Made by a program: the position numbers and the translations under genes
DNA from: Pseudomonadota bacterium
GTDB taxonomy: Bacteria; Pseudomonadota; Gammaproteobacteria; Burkholderiales; Thiobacillaceae
Length of the DNA stretch: 6,483 bases
Assembly (NCBI GenBank): GCA_021836225.1
Contig: JAKBJA010000113.1
Location: 1-6,483 of the forward strand
Direction: 5' to 3'
Shown: positions 1 through 4,196 of the stretch, one piece after another
Layout of the letters: every line of letters begins with the position of its first letter
Position numbering within the stretch: the stretch's first letter is position 1
Notes under the pieces: model-generated
Told to the model about the DNA's origin: nothing
Database searches by the model: none
The model's input: the letters and a program-made list of their open reading frames with translations, nothing else

Positions 1-280
1 CGTTCAGCGCCTTCATCCGCGCAGAATTCTTCGCCCTGAACTCGGGATCGGCGTTCAGCGCCTTCATCCGCGCAGAATTCTTCGCCCTGAACTCGGGATC
101 GGCGTTCAGCGCCTTCATCCGCGCAGAATTCTTCGCCCTGAACTCGGGATCGGCGTTCAGCGCCTTCATCCGCGCAGAATTCTTCGCCCTGAACTCGGGA
201 TCGGCGTTCAGCGCCTTCATCCGCGCAGAATTCTTCGCCCTGAACTCGGGATCGGCGTTCAGCGCCTTCATCCGCGCAGA
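1..280. repeat. Perfect 51-bp tandem repeat, five full copies plus a partial sixth
   Basis: Five identical 51-bp units start at 1, 52, 103, 154 and 205. A 25-bp partial unit follows at 256-280, after which the sequence diverges. No mismatch is visible between copies. Each unit contains one GAATTC site (24, 75, 126, 177, 228). Because 51 is a multiple of three, the array reads as a 17-residue protein repeat on the minus strand. Perfect identity at the DNA level points to recent expansion by slippage or unequal recombination. The array touches the window edge, so its full copy number is unknown; an assembly artefact is possible. Confidence 0.97.
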
Positions 281-337
281 CTTGCGAATCGCTTCGCGCT
301 CGCGCGCCTCCGTAGACAAATAATACGGGCGCGCCAT
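1..337 (-). CDS. Tandem 17-residue repeat protein (C-terminus beyond window)
   Basis: The ATG at 337-335 shares one base with the TGA stop of the upstream gene (TGATG), so the two are probably translationally coupled. The 112 visible codons give a 19-residue lead (MARPYYLSTEAREREAIRK), then five identical units SARMKALNADPEFRAKN and the start of a sixth when the window ends. Each unit is basic and likely helical, with a DPEF corner separating segments, so a regular array of short helices is plausible. Repeats with an 'ALNADPEF' core are, from memory, seen in phage and alphaproteobacterial hypothetical proteins, sometimes near nuclease or DNA-binding modules (NUMOD-like). That link is unverified. 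A DNA-binding C-terminal domain may lie outside the window. Two other frames also stay open through the array, but only this one has a coupled start and a sensible composition. Function unknown. Confidence 0.8.
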   Translation of the reverse strand, partial: MARPYYLSTEAREREAIRKSARMKALNADPEFRAKNSARMKALNADPEFRAKNSARMKALNADPEFRAKNSARMKALNADPEFRAKNSARMKALNADPEFRAKNSARMKALN

Positions 338-681
338 CACGCGACCGCTCGCAGCCAGCGGCGCGCGCCACCGCACCTTACGCAGTGCGGGTCGCGATTG
401 CGATGGTCGCACCCGCAACGCTCGTCGCGCCACACCTTCGCTGCGTTGACGGCGCGGTGATTTTCCTGGGCGAGCATCCGATATTCAGCGGCGCATAGCA
501 TGCAGGCACCGTCGTCGCGCTTCGCGCATTCGTCGCAAATAATCTGGTCGCAACCTTCGGCTTTGCCCTTGCAGGGGCGACCGTCCACGAGTCCGTCGCC
601 GTCAATGGCGATCACCGTCATGCAGTCAGCACAATGCTCGTGCTGGTAGACCTCACCGCAGCTCAGAATCTCGCAATACAT
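337..681 (-). CDS. Cysteine-rich zinc-binding-type protein, 114 aa
   Basis: The protein has many paired cysteines: C17-x2-C20, C49-x2-C52, C60-x2-C63, and near the C-terminus a CGCDH segment followed by HCVRC. Further single Cys lie at 3, 8, 37 and 44. This spacing fits several zinc ribbons or knuckles, and no catalytic motif is seen. The start used is ATG at 681, which overlaps the TGA of the HTH gene. A GTG directly before it (684) is an equally coupled alternative that adds one residue. An AAGAGG ribosome site lies about 7-10 bases upstream. The gene is the middle member of a three-gene operon, and its stop overlaps the start of the repeat protein. The C-x-H-x6-C-x2-C-G element near the end resembles one in the protein at 4666-5028. 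The role may be nucleic-acid or protein binding, by inference only. Confidence 0.85.
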   Translation of the reverse strand: MYCEILSCGEVYQHEHCADCMTVIAIDGDGLVDGRPCKGKAEGCDQIICDECAKRDDGACMLCAAEYRMLAQENHRAVNAAKVWRDERCGCDHRNRDPHCVRCGGARRWLRAVA

Positions 682-905
682 CACGTCGCCTCTTTAGAGG
701 CTTGCTGCTGCTCGTGGGTCGCGGCAATGGCGCGGACGATCTGCGTCGGGGTGCGACGAGTGAGCGCGGCGAGCGGAGCGACGTATTGCGCTCCCGGAAC
801 CGCACCGGCGCGCCAGCCTGTTACCGCGCGCCCGGAGACTCCGCAGGCTCGGGCGATAACGCTCGAGCGGATCGGCTTGAGTATTTCGGCGATCGTTTCT
901 TGCAT
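681..905 (-). CDS. Small Cro/CI-type helix-turn-helix regulator, 74 aa
   Basis: Residues about 15-34 (SVIARACGVSGRAVTGWRAG) read as a classic helix-turn-helix: an Ala-rich first helix, a GVS turn, then a recognition helix ending in W-R-x-G. Residues 38-61 (GAQYVAPLAALTRRTPTQIV) look like the following helices of a Cro/CI-like fold. The C-terminus is a short polar tail, with no dimerisation or cleavage domain, so the protein is Cro-sized. It heads the operon with the cysteine-rich and repeat proteins. The -10 hexamer ends six bases before the ATG, so the transcript probably begins at or next to the A of the start codon. An inverted repeat over the -10 and start codon is a candidate site for autoregulation. 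DNA-binding role is inferred from the fold; the operon's target is unknown. Confidence 0.85.
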   Translation of the reverse strand: MQETIAEILKPIRSSVIARACGVSGRAVTGWRAGAVPGAQYVAPLAALTRRTPTQIVRAIAATHEQQQASKEAT

Positions 906-917
906 AGGACCATCCTA
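905..917. promoter_or_regulatory. Candidate operator: inverted repeat over -10 and start codon
   Basis: On the minus strand the sequence is TAGGA-TGG-TCCTA: perfect 5-bp arms around a 3-bp centre, spanning the -10 hexamer to the first base of the ATG. Binding here would block the promoter of the HTH gene. The arms are short, so chance cannot be excluded. Confidence 0.4.
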
Positions 918-940
918 CGCTGCGGATTCGAGGAAGTCAA
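912..940 (-). promoter_or_regulatory. Sigma70-like promoter of the HTH operon, predicted leaderless
   Basis: On the minus strand TTGACT (940-935) is followed by a 17-bp spacer and TAGGAT (917-912). The -35 matches consensus at 5 of 6 positions and the -10 at 4 of 6. Six bases separate the -10 from the ATG at 905, which places the expected transcription start on the start codon. It lies just downstream of the terminator of the preceding gene. Confidence 0.75.
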
Positions 941-948
941 CACCCTGG

Positions 949-989
949 AAAAAGAAAAACCCGCCCCCGCCGTTTCCGACGAGAGCGGG
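949..989 (-). terminator. Intrinsic terminator after the 1006-1323 gene
   Basis: On the minus strand CCCGCTCTCGTC (989-978) pairs with GGCGGGGGCGGG (971-960) as a 12-bp stem with three or so G-U pairs and a six-base GGAAAC loop. The tract TTTTTCTTTTT (959-949) follows directly. It lies 17 bases past the stop of the preceding minus-strand gene and insulates that gene from the leaderless promoter starting at 940. Confidence 0.9.
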
Positions 990-1005
990 CTGCGGCTAGG
1001 AGGGT

Positions 1006-1323
1006 CTAGCCGCCGTGCGCGCTCGCGAACGCCTTGATGGCCGCCTCGGCGGCGGCGTAGAGGGCCGCTTCCTCACCGCCGAGGAGGGCGATGATCTGCG
1101 GCTCGGCATCGGTGATTGCCTTCTGGATGTAGGGTTTGACCAGGGCCGCGAGCCCGTGGCTGGGGAGGGCATCGGCGACGGCCGCCGCGACCGCATCGAT
1201 CGCCTTCACGCCCAGGGCGTTGGCGTCGGCCAGGAGGGTCGCTCGGTTCGCTTCGAGCTCCGCCAAGGCCGCGTCGGCGATTTGGCCTTCGACGGGGCCG
1301 AGGAGGTCGAGGATGTTTGCCAT
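1006..1323 (-). CDS. Ala-rich helical phage protein of unknown function, 105 aa
   Basis: The frame is open further upstream (to 1431), but the ATG at 1323 is chosen because AAGGAG lies about 8 bases before it and the protein character begins there (MANILDLLGPVEG). The sequence is rich in Ala, Glu and Leu and looks wholly alpha-helical, with several AL/AAV runs, and no Cys. It has no signal peptide and no convincing membrane segment. The start MANILDLLGP and end AFASAHGG match no family I recognise. It is followed by a strong terminator and is therefore a monocistronic unit or the last gene of one. It lies divergent to the 1475 operon, and their 151-bp shared upstream region could carry control sites for both. 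A structural or accessory virion role is possible but not shown. Confidence 0.75.
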   Translation of the reverse strand: MANILDLLGPVEGQIADAALAELEANRATLLADANALGVKAIDAVAAAVADALPSHGLAALVKPYIQKAITDAEPQIIALLGGEEAALYAAAEAAIKAFASAHGG

Positions 1324-1424
1324 GAGGAGTCTCCTTATGAGGTGACGCGCTTTTGCCGGCTGCGCGATTAGCCAGCCCCTTCCCGCGAGAGACCAAAGAA
1401 CCCTCCCGTTGCCTTCCAAAGAAT

Positions 1425-1438
1425 AGAACACACGTTCG
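1425..1438. promoter_or_regulatory. LexA-box-like inverted repeat next to the 1440 promoter
   Basis: GAAC-ACAC-GTTC at 1426-1437 is a perfect 4-bp-arm inverted repeat. Read on the minus strand as a 14-mer (CGAACGTGTGTTCT) it matches the DinR/LexA consensus of Gram-positive bacteria (CGAACRNRYGTTYC) at 13 of 14 positions. It ends two bases before the -35 of the downstream plus-strand promoter. LexA sites differ between phyla and the host is unknown, so it may instead be the operator of another repressor. Confidence 0.4.
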
Positions 1439-1439
1439 A

Positions 1440-1468
1440 TTGACGCCCATCATGTGGGGTGGTATACT
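1440..1468 (+). promoter_or_regulatory. Sigma70-like promoter of the 1475-2149 operon, predicted leaderless
   Basis: TTGACG (1440-1445), a 17-bp spacer and TATACT (1463-1468): 5 of 6 matches to consensus in each hexamer. Six bases follow before the ATG at 1475, which is the same geometry as the promoter at 940-912. No Shine-Dalgarno sequence is present before 1475. Confidence 0.82.
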
Positions 1469-1474
1469 ACATAC

Positions 1475-1666
1475 ATGAAGAACAACCGCTTCGACCAAGC
1501 TTGCCGCGCAGCCCGCGACCTCGCCTTGGCCCATTCGACGCTCTCGAGTTACGGAAGCCCCGAGACTCGGCGCTACTTCGGCATCGATCAGCGCCCCGGC
1601 TACCAAAAGGCCCTCGCCCGCTATAACCGCGCGCTCGCGCGCTGCGGACGGTTTACGTCATGCTAA
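1475..1666 (+). CDS. Small basic protein of unknown function, 63 aa, leaderless start
   Basis: The ATG at 1475 sits where transcription should begin, seven bases after the -10. A GTG at 1454 in the same frame would fall inside the promoter spacer and is rejected. The protein starts MKNNRFDQACRAARDL, is basic and probably helical, and has Tyr/Arg-rich stretches (RYFGIDQRPGYQKALARYNR) and three Cys that are not in CxxC pairs. No family is recognised. It is the first of four overlapping genes: its last 7 bp overlap the start of the next ORF at 1660. The promoter and LexA-like site just upstream suggest repressor control of the whole block. Probably an accessory phage gene. Confidence 0.72.
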   Translation: MKNNRFDQACRAARDLALAHSTLSSYGSPETRRYFGIDQRPGYQKALARYNRALARCGRFTSC

Positions 1667-1830
1667 GAGTCATCGCCACAAATCCCAGAGGCGAGAGAAT
1701 CGAAGGCACCTGCGCTTTGGCAGCGGTTACCCTTGGCCCGCTCTATGCCGACCTGGTGCGCGAGGGGCGCATTCAAGTGGTCTACGAGGATTCCCCGAAA
1801 CCCTGGACATACGAGATTCAAACGGCATGA
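1660..1830 (+). CDS. Tiny hypothetical protein, 56 aa
   Basis: The ATG at 1660 lies inside the last codons of the preceding gene (7-bp overlap). The TGA at 1828-1830 overlaps the ATG of the next gene as ATGA. The protein begins MLRVIATNPRGERIEG and ends SPKPWTYEIQTA. It looks like a small alpha/beta or beta-rich protein with no Cys pairs and no membrane segment. No Shine-Dalgarno is obvious, so translation may depend on coupling to 1475-1666. Alternating hydrophobic residues (RIQVVYED) and placement in an otherwise gap-free operon argue that it is real. Function unknown. Confidence 0.62.
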   Translation: MLRVIATNPRGERIEGTCALAAVTLGPLYADLVREGRIQVVYEDSPKPWTYEIQTA

Positions 1831-2009
1831 GATACTATCCAACCCCCGCCCAGAAGGCGCGCATCGAAGAGATCAACCGCGAGATCGCCTCGCTTCAACG
1901 GCATCTTCGCAAGGCCAACGGATTCCACGATTGGCGCTACCAAGAAAAGAGCGCCCGGATCGATGAACTCAACCGCGAAAAGTATGCCATTCAGAAGGCC
2001 GCATCGTGA
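1827..2009 (+). CDS. Small coiled-coil-like protein, 60 aa
   Basis: This is a highly charged helical protein with heptad-like spacing (KARIEEINREIASLQRHLRK, then SARIDELNREKYAIQKA). The two halves, each containing an I-x-E-[IL]-N-R-E core, look like an antiparallel coiled-coil hairpin joined by the GFHDWRYQ segment. The start at 1827 overlaps the preceding stop as ATGA, and its own stop overlaps a GTG start as GTGA. No enzymatic or membrane motif is seen. The internal similarity (RIEEINRE and RIDELNRE) suggests an ancestral duplication within the gene. Function unknown. Confidence 0.75.
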   Translation: MRYYPTPAQKARIEEINREIASLQRHLRKANGFHDWRYQEKSARIDELNREKYAIQKAAS

Positions 2010-2149
2010 CCTGCGAAGTTTGCGGGAAACCACTCACTCTCGAGCAGATGGCTATCGCTCGGTCGCGAGGCCAAGAGCCCCGCTACTGCGCTCCTCGCTG
2101 CCGTAGAACCGCACAGATGCGGCGGATGCGGGCGCGGAAGAAGGGCTAA
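2006..2149 (+). CDS. Mini zinc-finger protein, 47 aa, paralogue of 5025-5213
   Basis: Starts at GTG 2006 (GTGA overlap with the preceding stop) and ends at TAA 2147-2149. The Cys pattern is C3-x2-C6 then C28-x3-C32, followed by an Arg/Lys-rich tail (RMRARKKG). The core IARSRGQEPRYC recurs as IARSRGEEPKYC in the 62-aa protein at 5025-5213, with the same downstream R-C-R-x-T-A. A four-Cys single zinc site plus basic tail suggests nucleic-acid binding; this is inference from composition. The basic C-terminus and YCxxRCR element are loosely similar to YacG-type zinc knuckles, without a firm assignment. It is the last gene of its operon, and its stop overlaps the stop of the convergent gene at 2146. 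Confidence 0.8.
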   Translation: MTCEVCGKPLTLEQMAIARSRGQEPRYCAPRCRRTAQMRRMRARKKG

Positions 2150-2304
2150 TCGTCCATCGATTCGAGCGCATCTCGGGCGGGGGCTAAGTCCATCGCGAGA
2201 ACGCGCTCGATCCCTCGTCCTGCGGTGGGAAAGTCGAGCGCAATCCGTTCCAGGCTCTCAATAGCCGTTTTGATGTGATTGTTGATGCGCTCGGCTTCGG
2301 TCAT
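2146..2304 (-). CDS. Small helical protein at the end of the lysis operon, 52 aa
   Basis: The ATG at 2304 overlaps the holin candidate's TGA as ATGA. The in-frame extension upstream to 2406 lies inside that gene and is rejected. The protein, MTEAERINNHIKTAIES to ARDALESMDD, is an acidic amphipathic helix bundle type with no Cys, no signal and no membrane segment. Only a weak AAGAAG precedes the start, so coupling to the holin candidate is likely. Its TAG stop lies across the TAA of the convergent plus-strand gene. Position in the lysis cassette suggests a lysis accessory or holin-regulating role, but nothing in the sequence proves this. Confidence 0.7.
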   Translation of the reverse strand: MTEAERINNHIKTAIESLERIALDFPTAGRGIERVLAMDLAPARDALESMDD

Positions 2305-2543
2305 GGTTTCTTCTTGCTTTGGAGGAAAAGATTGAGCGCGGTGATGCACCCGTTCACGCCCCCTGATGCGATGCCGAGGCCCAATGCTTGGAGCGCGGTC
2401 ATCCAATCATAGGAGGCGAGCCCATGACGCGAGGAGAGCGCGGTCTCGAGGGTGCCGAGGAAGGCGAGGAGGGAGACGATCGCTGCGGTCTCGGCGGTTC
2501 TCCAGCCGGCGATGACGATCGGGGACTTCTCGATGGTTTGCAT
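2301..2543 (-). CDS. Putative holin, two transmembrane segments, 80 aa
   Basis: The start at ATG 2543 has an AAAGGAG six bases upstream; the open frame further upstream (to 2612) overlaps the RlpA-like gene and is rejected. Two hydrophobic stretches are visible, residues about 19-36 (centre IVSLLAFLG) and about 48-73 (TALQALGLGIASGGVNG). A short polar loop lies between them and the C-terminus is Lys-rich (QSKKKP), as in many small holins. Gly/Ala spacing in the second helix (GLGIASGGVNG) suits helix packing. It lies 10 bp after the RlpA-like gene and three genes after the transglycosylase, typical of a lysis cassette. A holin would permeabilise the inner membrane and let the signal-less muralytic enzymes out. 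The alternative is an antiholin. No specific holin family can be named. Confidence 0.72.
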   Translation of the reverse strand: MQTIEKSPIVIAGWRTAETAAIVSLLAFLGTLETALSSRHGLASYDWMTALQALGLGIASGGVNGCITALNLFLQSKKKP

Positions 2544-2553
2544 GGCTACTCCT

Positions 2554-2823
2554 TTAGGGGATTTCCCGGTAGACGCGGACGCGCGCGAGTCCCTTAATGC
2601 CCAGGGCGTCACGCATGGATGGGGAGAGGTCGATGACGCGCCCGCGAACGAATGGGCCGGTGCCGATAACGTGGCACACCGCCTCGTCGCCGTTCTCGGC
2701 GTTGATGACCAGGACGTTCGTTTTGGGCGGGACGAGATTCATCGCGCAGACTTTCATCGCTCCGTACATCGCTGCGGGGTGAAACCAGCTCGCGATCCCC
2801 GCCACGACGAACGCAGTACGCAT
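2554..2823 (-). CDS. RlpA-like double-psi beta-barrel protein, 89 aa
   Basis: The domain fills the protein: G-I-A-S-W-F (9-14) matches the G-x-A-S-W-Y opening of RlpA, residues 35-43 (TNVLVINAE) match the T-x-V-x-V-x-N strand, and GTGPFVRGRVIDLS (54-67) matches the D-R-G-P-F...G-R-x-I-D-L-S signature. LGIKGLARVRV closes the fold. RlpA proteins cleave or bind peptidoglycan. Here the usual N-D-R-G-P is I-G-T-G-P, and the region around 24-36 lacks the family's conserved Glu and His; Asp65 of IDLS remains. C26 and C50 could pair. There is no signal peptide, so export would need the holin. Start: ATG 2823 shares a base with the TAA of the 35-aa gene; the longer frame to 3018 is rejected. Enzymatic activity is uncertain. 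Confidence 0.82.
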   Translation of the reverse strand: MRTAFVVAGIASWFHPAAMYGAMKVCAMNLVPPKTNVLVINAENGDEAVCHVIGTGPFVRGRVIDLSPSMRDALGIKGLARVRVYREIP

Positions 2824-2930
2824 TACCGCATTGGCCCCTTGGGAATGATCTGCGATGCCGCCCAGAAGGCATAGCCCGCGATACAAGCGCACGCCGCGAC
2901 AATTCCGAGGAGAAACCCGGCCCAGAACAT
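2823..2930 (-). CDS. 35-aa single-pass membrane peptide
   Basis: Starts at ATG 2930, sharing one base with the transglycosylase TGA (GTGATG junction), and ends at TAA 2825-2823, which overlaps the RlpA-like ATG. Residues 1-25 are almost wholly hydrophobic (MFWAGFLLGIVAACACIAGY) followed by a short tail ending IIPKGPMR. This reads as one transmembrane helix. VAAC before Cys14 weakly resembles a lipobox, but the N-terminus has no positive charge, so a lipoprotein is unlikely. Exact fit into a one-base-overlap slot between two lysis genes strongly suggests it is translated. A pinholin, antiholin or lysis helper role is possible. Confidence 0.65.
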   Translation of the reverse strand: MFWAGFLLGIVAACACIAGYAFWAASQIIPKGPMR

Positions 2931-3457
2931 CACGACGACTCCTGGACGAGCAGGGCGTATTTCCCGAATACGTCCTTGGCGTAGCTGTTCGTCGTATAAT
3001 CGTCGGCGTCGACACCACGGAACATCGCGGTCTGCACCGCTCCCCAGCCAGCGTTATACCCCGCCGCTACTGCGTAAACGATCTGGCCTCGGCATGAGAC
3101 CTGGAAAGGGGCCGGGGTGTCACGCTGAGCACGGGCTGCCTGCGAGATCAAAGGGGCCAGGAAGAAGGCCGCAGCGACGTAGAGATTGTCGGCGGGGATG
3201 AGGAGATCGTAGCCCTGGAAGCTCGGGTTCTGCGGAAGACTCCAGTCCACGCCAGCGGTGATCTGCGTGAGCCCCACCCCGCACCCTGGGCCAGGGCTCA
3301 TTCCCTCTTGGAGGATGTTTTGACCGCCCGATTCCCGCCACACGATCGCGGCGAGAAGGCACGGCGGGATCTTCGCGACCTCAGCCTCTCCGTTGATCTC
3401 GTTTTGGTAGGCCATGAGGGCGGGATGCTCTGGGGCGTTGAAGCGAACGAAGTTCAT
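2930..3457 (-). CDS. Phage lytic transglycosylase, SLT/GH23 type (endolysin), 175 aa
   Basis: It should cleave the glycan strands of peptidoglycan during host lysis. Motifs of the SLT (GH23, Slt70/goose-lysozyme-like) fold appear in order: A-I-V-W-R-E42-S-G-G-Q with the catalytic Glu, G-V-G-L-T-Q-I-T (60-67), and A-A-G-Y-N-A-G (131-137) near the C-terminal helices. Cys33, Cys59 and Cys122 are not an obvious pair set. There is no signal peptide or anchor helix, so release depends on a holin. The ATG at 3457 overlaps the preceding TGA as ATGA and has GGAGG six bases upstream. Length is that of a single catalytic domain, with no cell-wall-binding module. Family assignment is firm; the role as principal endolysin is inferred from position. 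Confidence 0.92.
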   Translation of the reverse strand: MNFVRFNAPEHPALMAYQNEINGEAEVAKIPPCLLAAIVWRESGGQNILQEGMSPGPGCGVGLTQITAGVDWSLPQNPSFQGYDLLIPADNLYVAAAFFLAPLISQAARAQRDTPAPFQVSCRGQIVYAVAAGYNAGWGAVQTAMFRGVDADDYTTNSYAKDVFGKYALLVQESS

Positions 3458-3726
3458 TTTGGGCCTCCGATAATGCGAATGAGGAGTTCGGCGATACCGT
3501 ACTGATGAGCCACGACCATGAAGAGGAGCCCTCCGGTCATCCAGATCGCCTTCGTGAGGAGATCGACCCGCCCGTTGAGCGAGGTGAGCATCTGCAAACT
3601 CCCGGGAACCCAGACGTTGCGCTCCTCGTCCCGGAATCCGTCGTTGGTCCGCTCGACGCTAATCATGCGATCCTCCAGGGCCGCCATGCGGCGCGCGAGC
3701 TCTTGCTCGAACTCATCGCTCATCAT
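3454..3726 (-). CDS. XhlA-like coiled-coil/membrane protein, first gene of the lysis cassette, 90 aa
   Basis: The N-terminal half (about 5-30 and 46-58) is charged and helical (ELARRMAALEDRMISVER), consistent with a coiled coil. Residues about 60-75 (AIWMTGGLLFMVVAHQ) form one membrane segment, and a short amphipathic end (LLIRIIGG) follows. A cytoplasmic coil plus C-terminal TM helix is the plan of XhlA-type lysis proteins, which act with holins. The start is ambiguous between ATG 3726 and ATG 3723. The ribosome site is weak (GCGAG), and no clear promoter is seen upstream. Its stop overlaps the transglycosylase start. The alternative is a holin or antiholin of another class. Confidence 0.72.
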   Translation of the reverse strand: MMSDEFEQELARRMAALEDRMISVERTNDGFRDEERNVWVPGSLQMLTSLNGRVDLLTKAIWMTGGLLFMVVAHQYGIAELLIRIIGGPK

Positions 3727-3775
3727 ACGACTCGCGGACGGCGAAAGGGAGCCGCCCCAGGCGGTCGGATCGCAT

Positions 3776-3788
3776 CGCGATAATCGCG
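3776..3788. promoter_or_regulatory. Perfect inverted repeat upstream of the lysis operon (candidate operator)
   Basis: CGCGAT-A-ATCGCG has perfect 6-bp arms around one base and lies 50 bp before the lysis start at 3726. CGCGAT-like words are common in this GC-rich DNA (for example a similar palindrome at about 4882-4894 inside a gene), so chance is a real possibility. Confidence 0.3.
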
Positions 3789-3866
3789 TTTCGTGAGGAG
3801 GTCATATCGGAAGGCTGATTCGGCCTCGCTTACTCTGCAACCTCGAAAAAATCTTTCCCCGAGCGC

Positions 3867-3895
3867 TGGACACCTCTCCCGTGCTATGCTATGCT
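3867..3895 (+). promoter_or_regulatory. Sigma70-like promoter of the 3962-5632 operon
   Basis: TGGACA (3867-3872, 5 of 6), a 17-bp spacer, then TATGCT (3890-3895, 4 of 6). Overlapping TATGC repeats and TATAGA at 3895-3900 make the exact -10 uncertain. Transcription should start near 3902, giving a leader of about 60 bases, unlike the two leaderless promoters in this window. Confidence 0.68.
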
Positions 3896-3961
3896 ATAGA
3901 CATAGAGACAGGCCCGGAGTCACCCAGGCCCGTCGAGCACAACCTCTGGATTGGAGAGATC

Positions 3962-4192
3962 ATGCAAAATCAGAATAGCACAGAGCAGGCCCTCGCAAAA
4001 ATCGAAGCCGCGCTCGTCGCCCAGAAGGCCGCCTACGAGGCATTCCTGAAGACCCCCGCCTTCCCGCCGAACAATCACGCATCGAACGTTGCGAAGCGGG
4101 CGTATAACGCCGCCTCGGCGGCCCACTCACGCGCCGTAAAAGCGGCTCGTGCCCTCGGAATCGATGTCCCCGTAAATCTCGTGGTGGGCTGA
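3962..4192 (+). CDS. Ala-rich helical protein, first gene of the plus operon, 76 aa
   Basis: The ATG at 3962 has GGAG five bases upstream; an in-frame start at 3881 lies in the promoter and is rejected. The protein begins MQNQNSTEQALAKIEAALVA, has two long Ala/Lys-rich helices (about 6-32 and 45-68) with a Pro-rich turn (KTPAFPPNN) between them, and ends GIDVPVNLVVG. A helical hairpin is likely. There is no Cys and no membrane segment. Four bases separate it from the next gene. No family recognised. Confidence 0.78.
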   Translation: MQNQNSTEQALAKIEAALVAQKAAYEAFLKTPAFPPNNHASNVAKRAYNAASAAHSRAVKAARALGIDVPVNLVVG

Positions 4193-4196
4193 GATC

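Larger units (their letters stand above)
3727..3961. other. Divergent regulatory gap between lysis cassette and plus-strand operon
   Basis: This 235-bp stretch separates the minus-strand lysis genes from the plus-strand operon. It holds the plus-strand promoter at 3867-3895, a 60-base leader for the 3962 gene, and a perfect inverted repeat CGCGAT-A-ATCGCG at 3776-3788. No convincing minus-strand promoter is visible. A 30-codon minus-strand ORF (3805-3713) crosses into the XhlA-like gene but lacks a ribosome site. AGGCCCG occurs twice in the leader (3910-3930 region) as a direct repeat. Confidence 0.6.

Noticed and set aside
1..280. CRISPR array
   Set aside because: The repeat units abut directly with no variable spacers, and the period preserves a reading frame.
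1136..1606. Long open frames opposite or alongside the 1006-1323 gene
   Set aside because: Composition is Arg/Ala/Pro-heavy, starts lack ribosome sites, and they cross the promoter region at 1425-1475.
2162..2210. TCGAGCGC...GCGCTCGA inverted repeat as a terminator
   Set aside because: The 33-base loop and absence of a T tract do not fit an intrinsic terminator, and it lies within a coding region.
2562..2823. Open frames on the plus strand opposite the lysis genes
   Set aside because: Low-complexity, Arg/Ala-rich translations without ribosome sites, explained as shadows of high-GC minus-strand genes.
3713..3805. 30-codon minus-strand ORF ahead of and overlapping the XhlA-like gene
   Set aside because: No ribosome site near its ATG, no recognisable motif, and it overlaps the next start out of frame. 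A leader peptide remains possible but unsupported.
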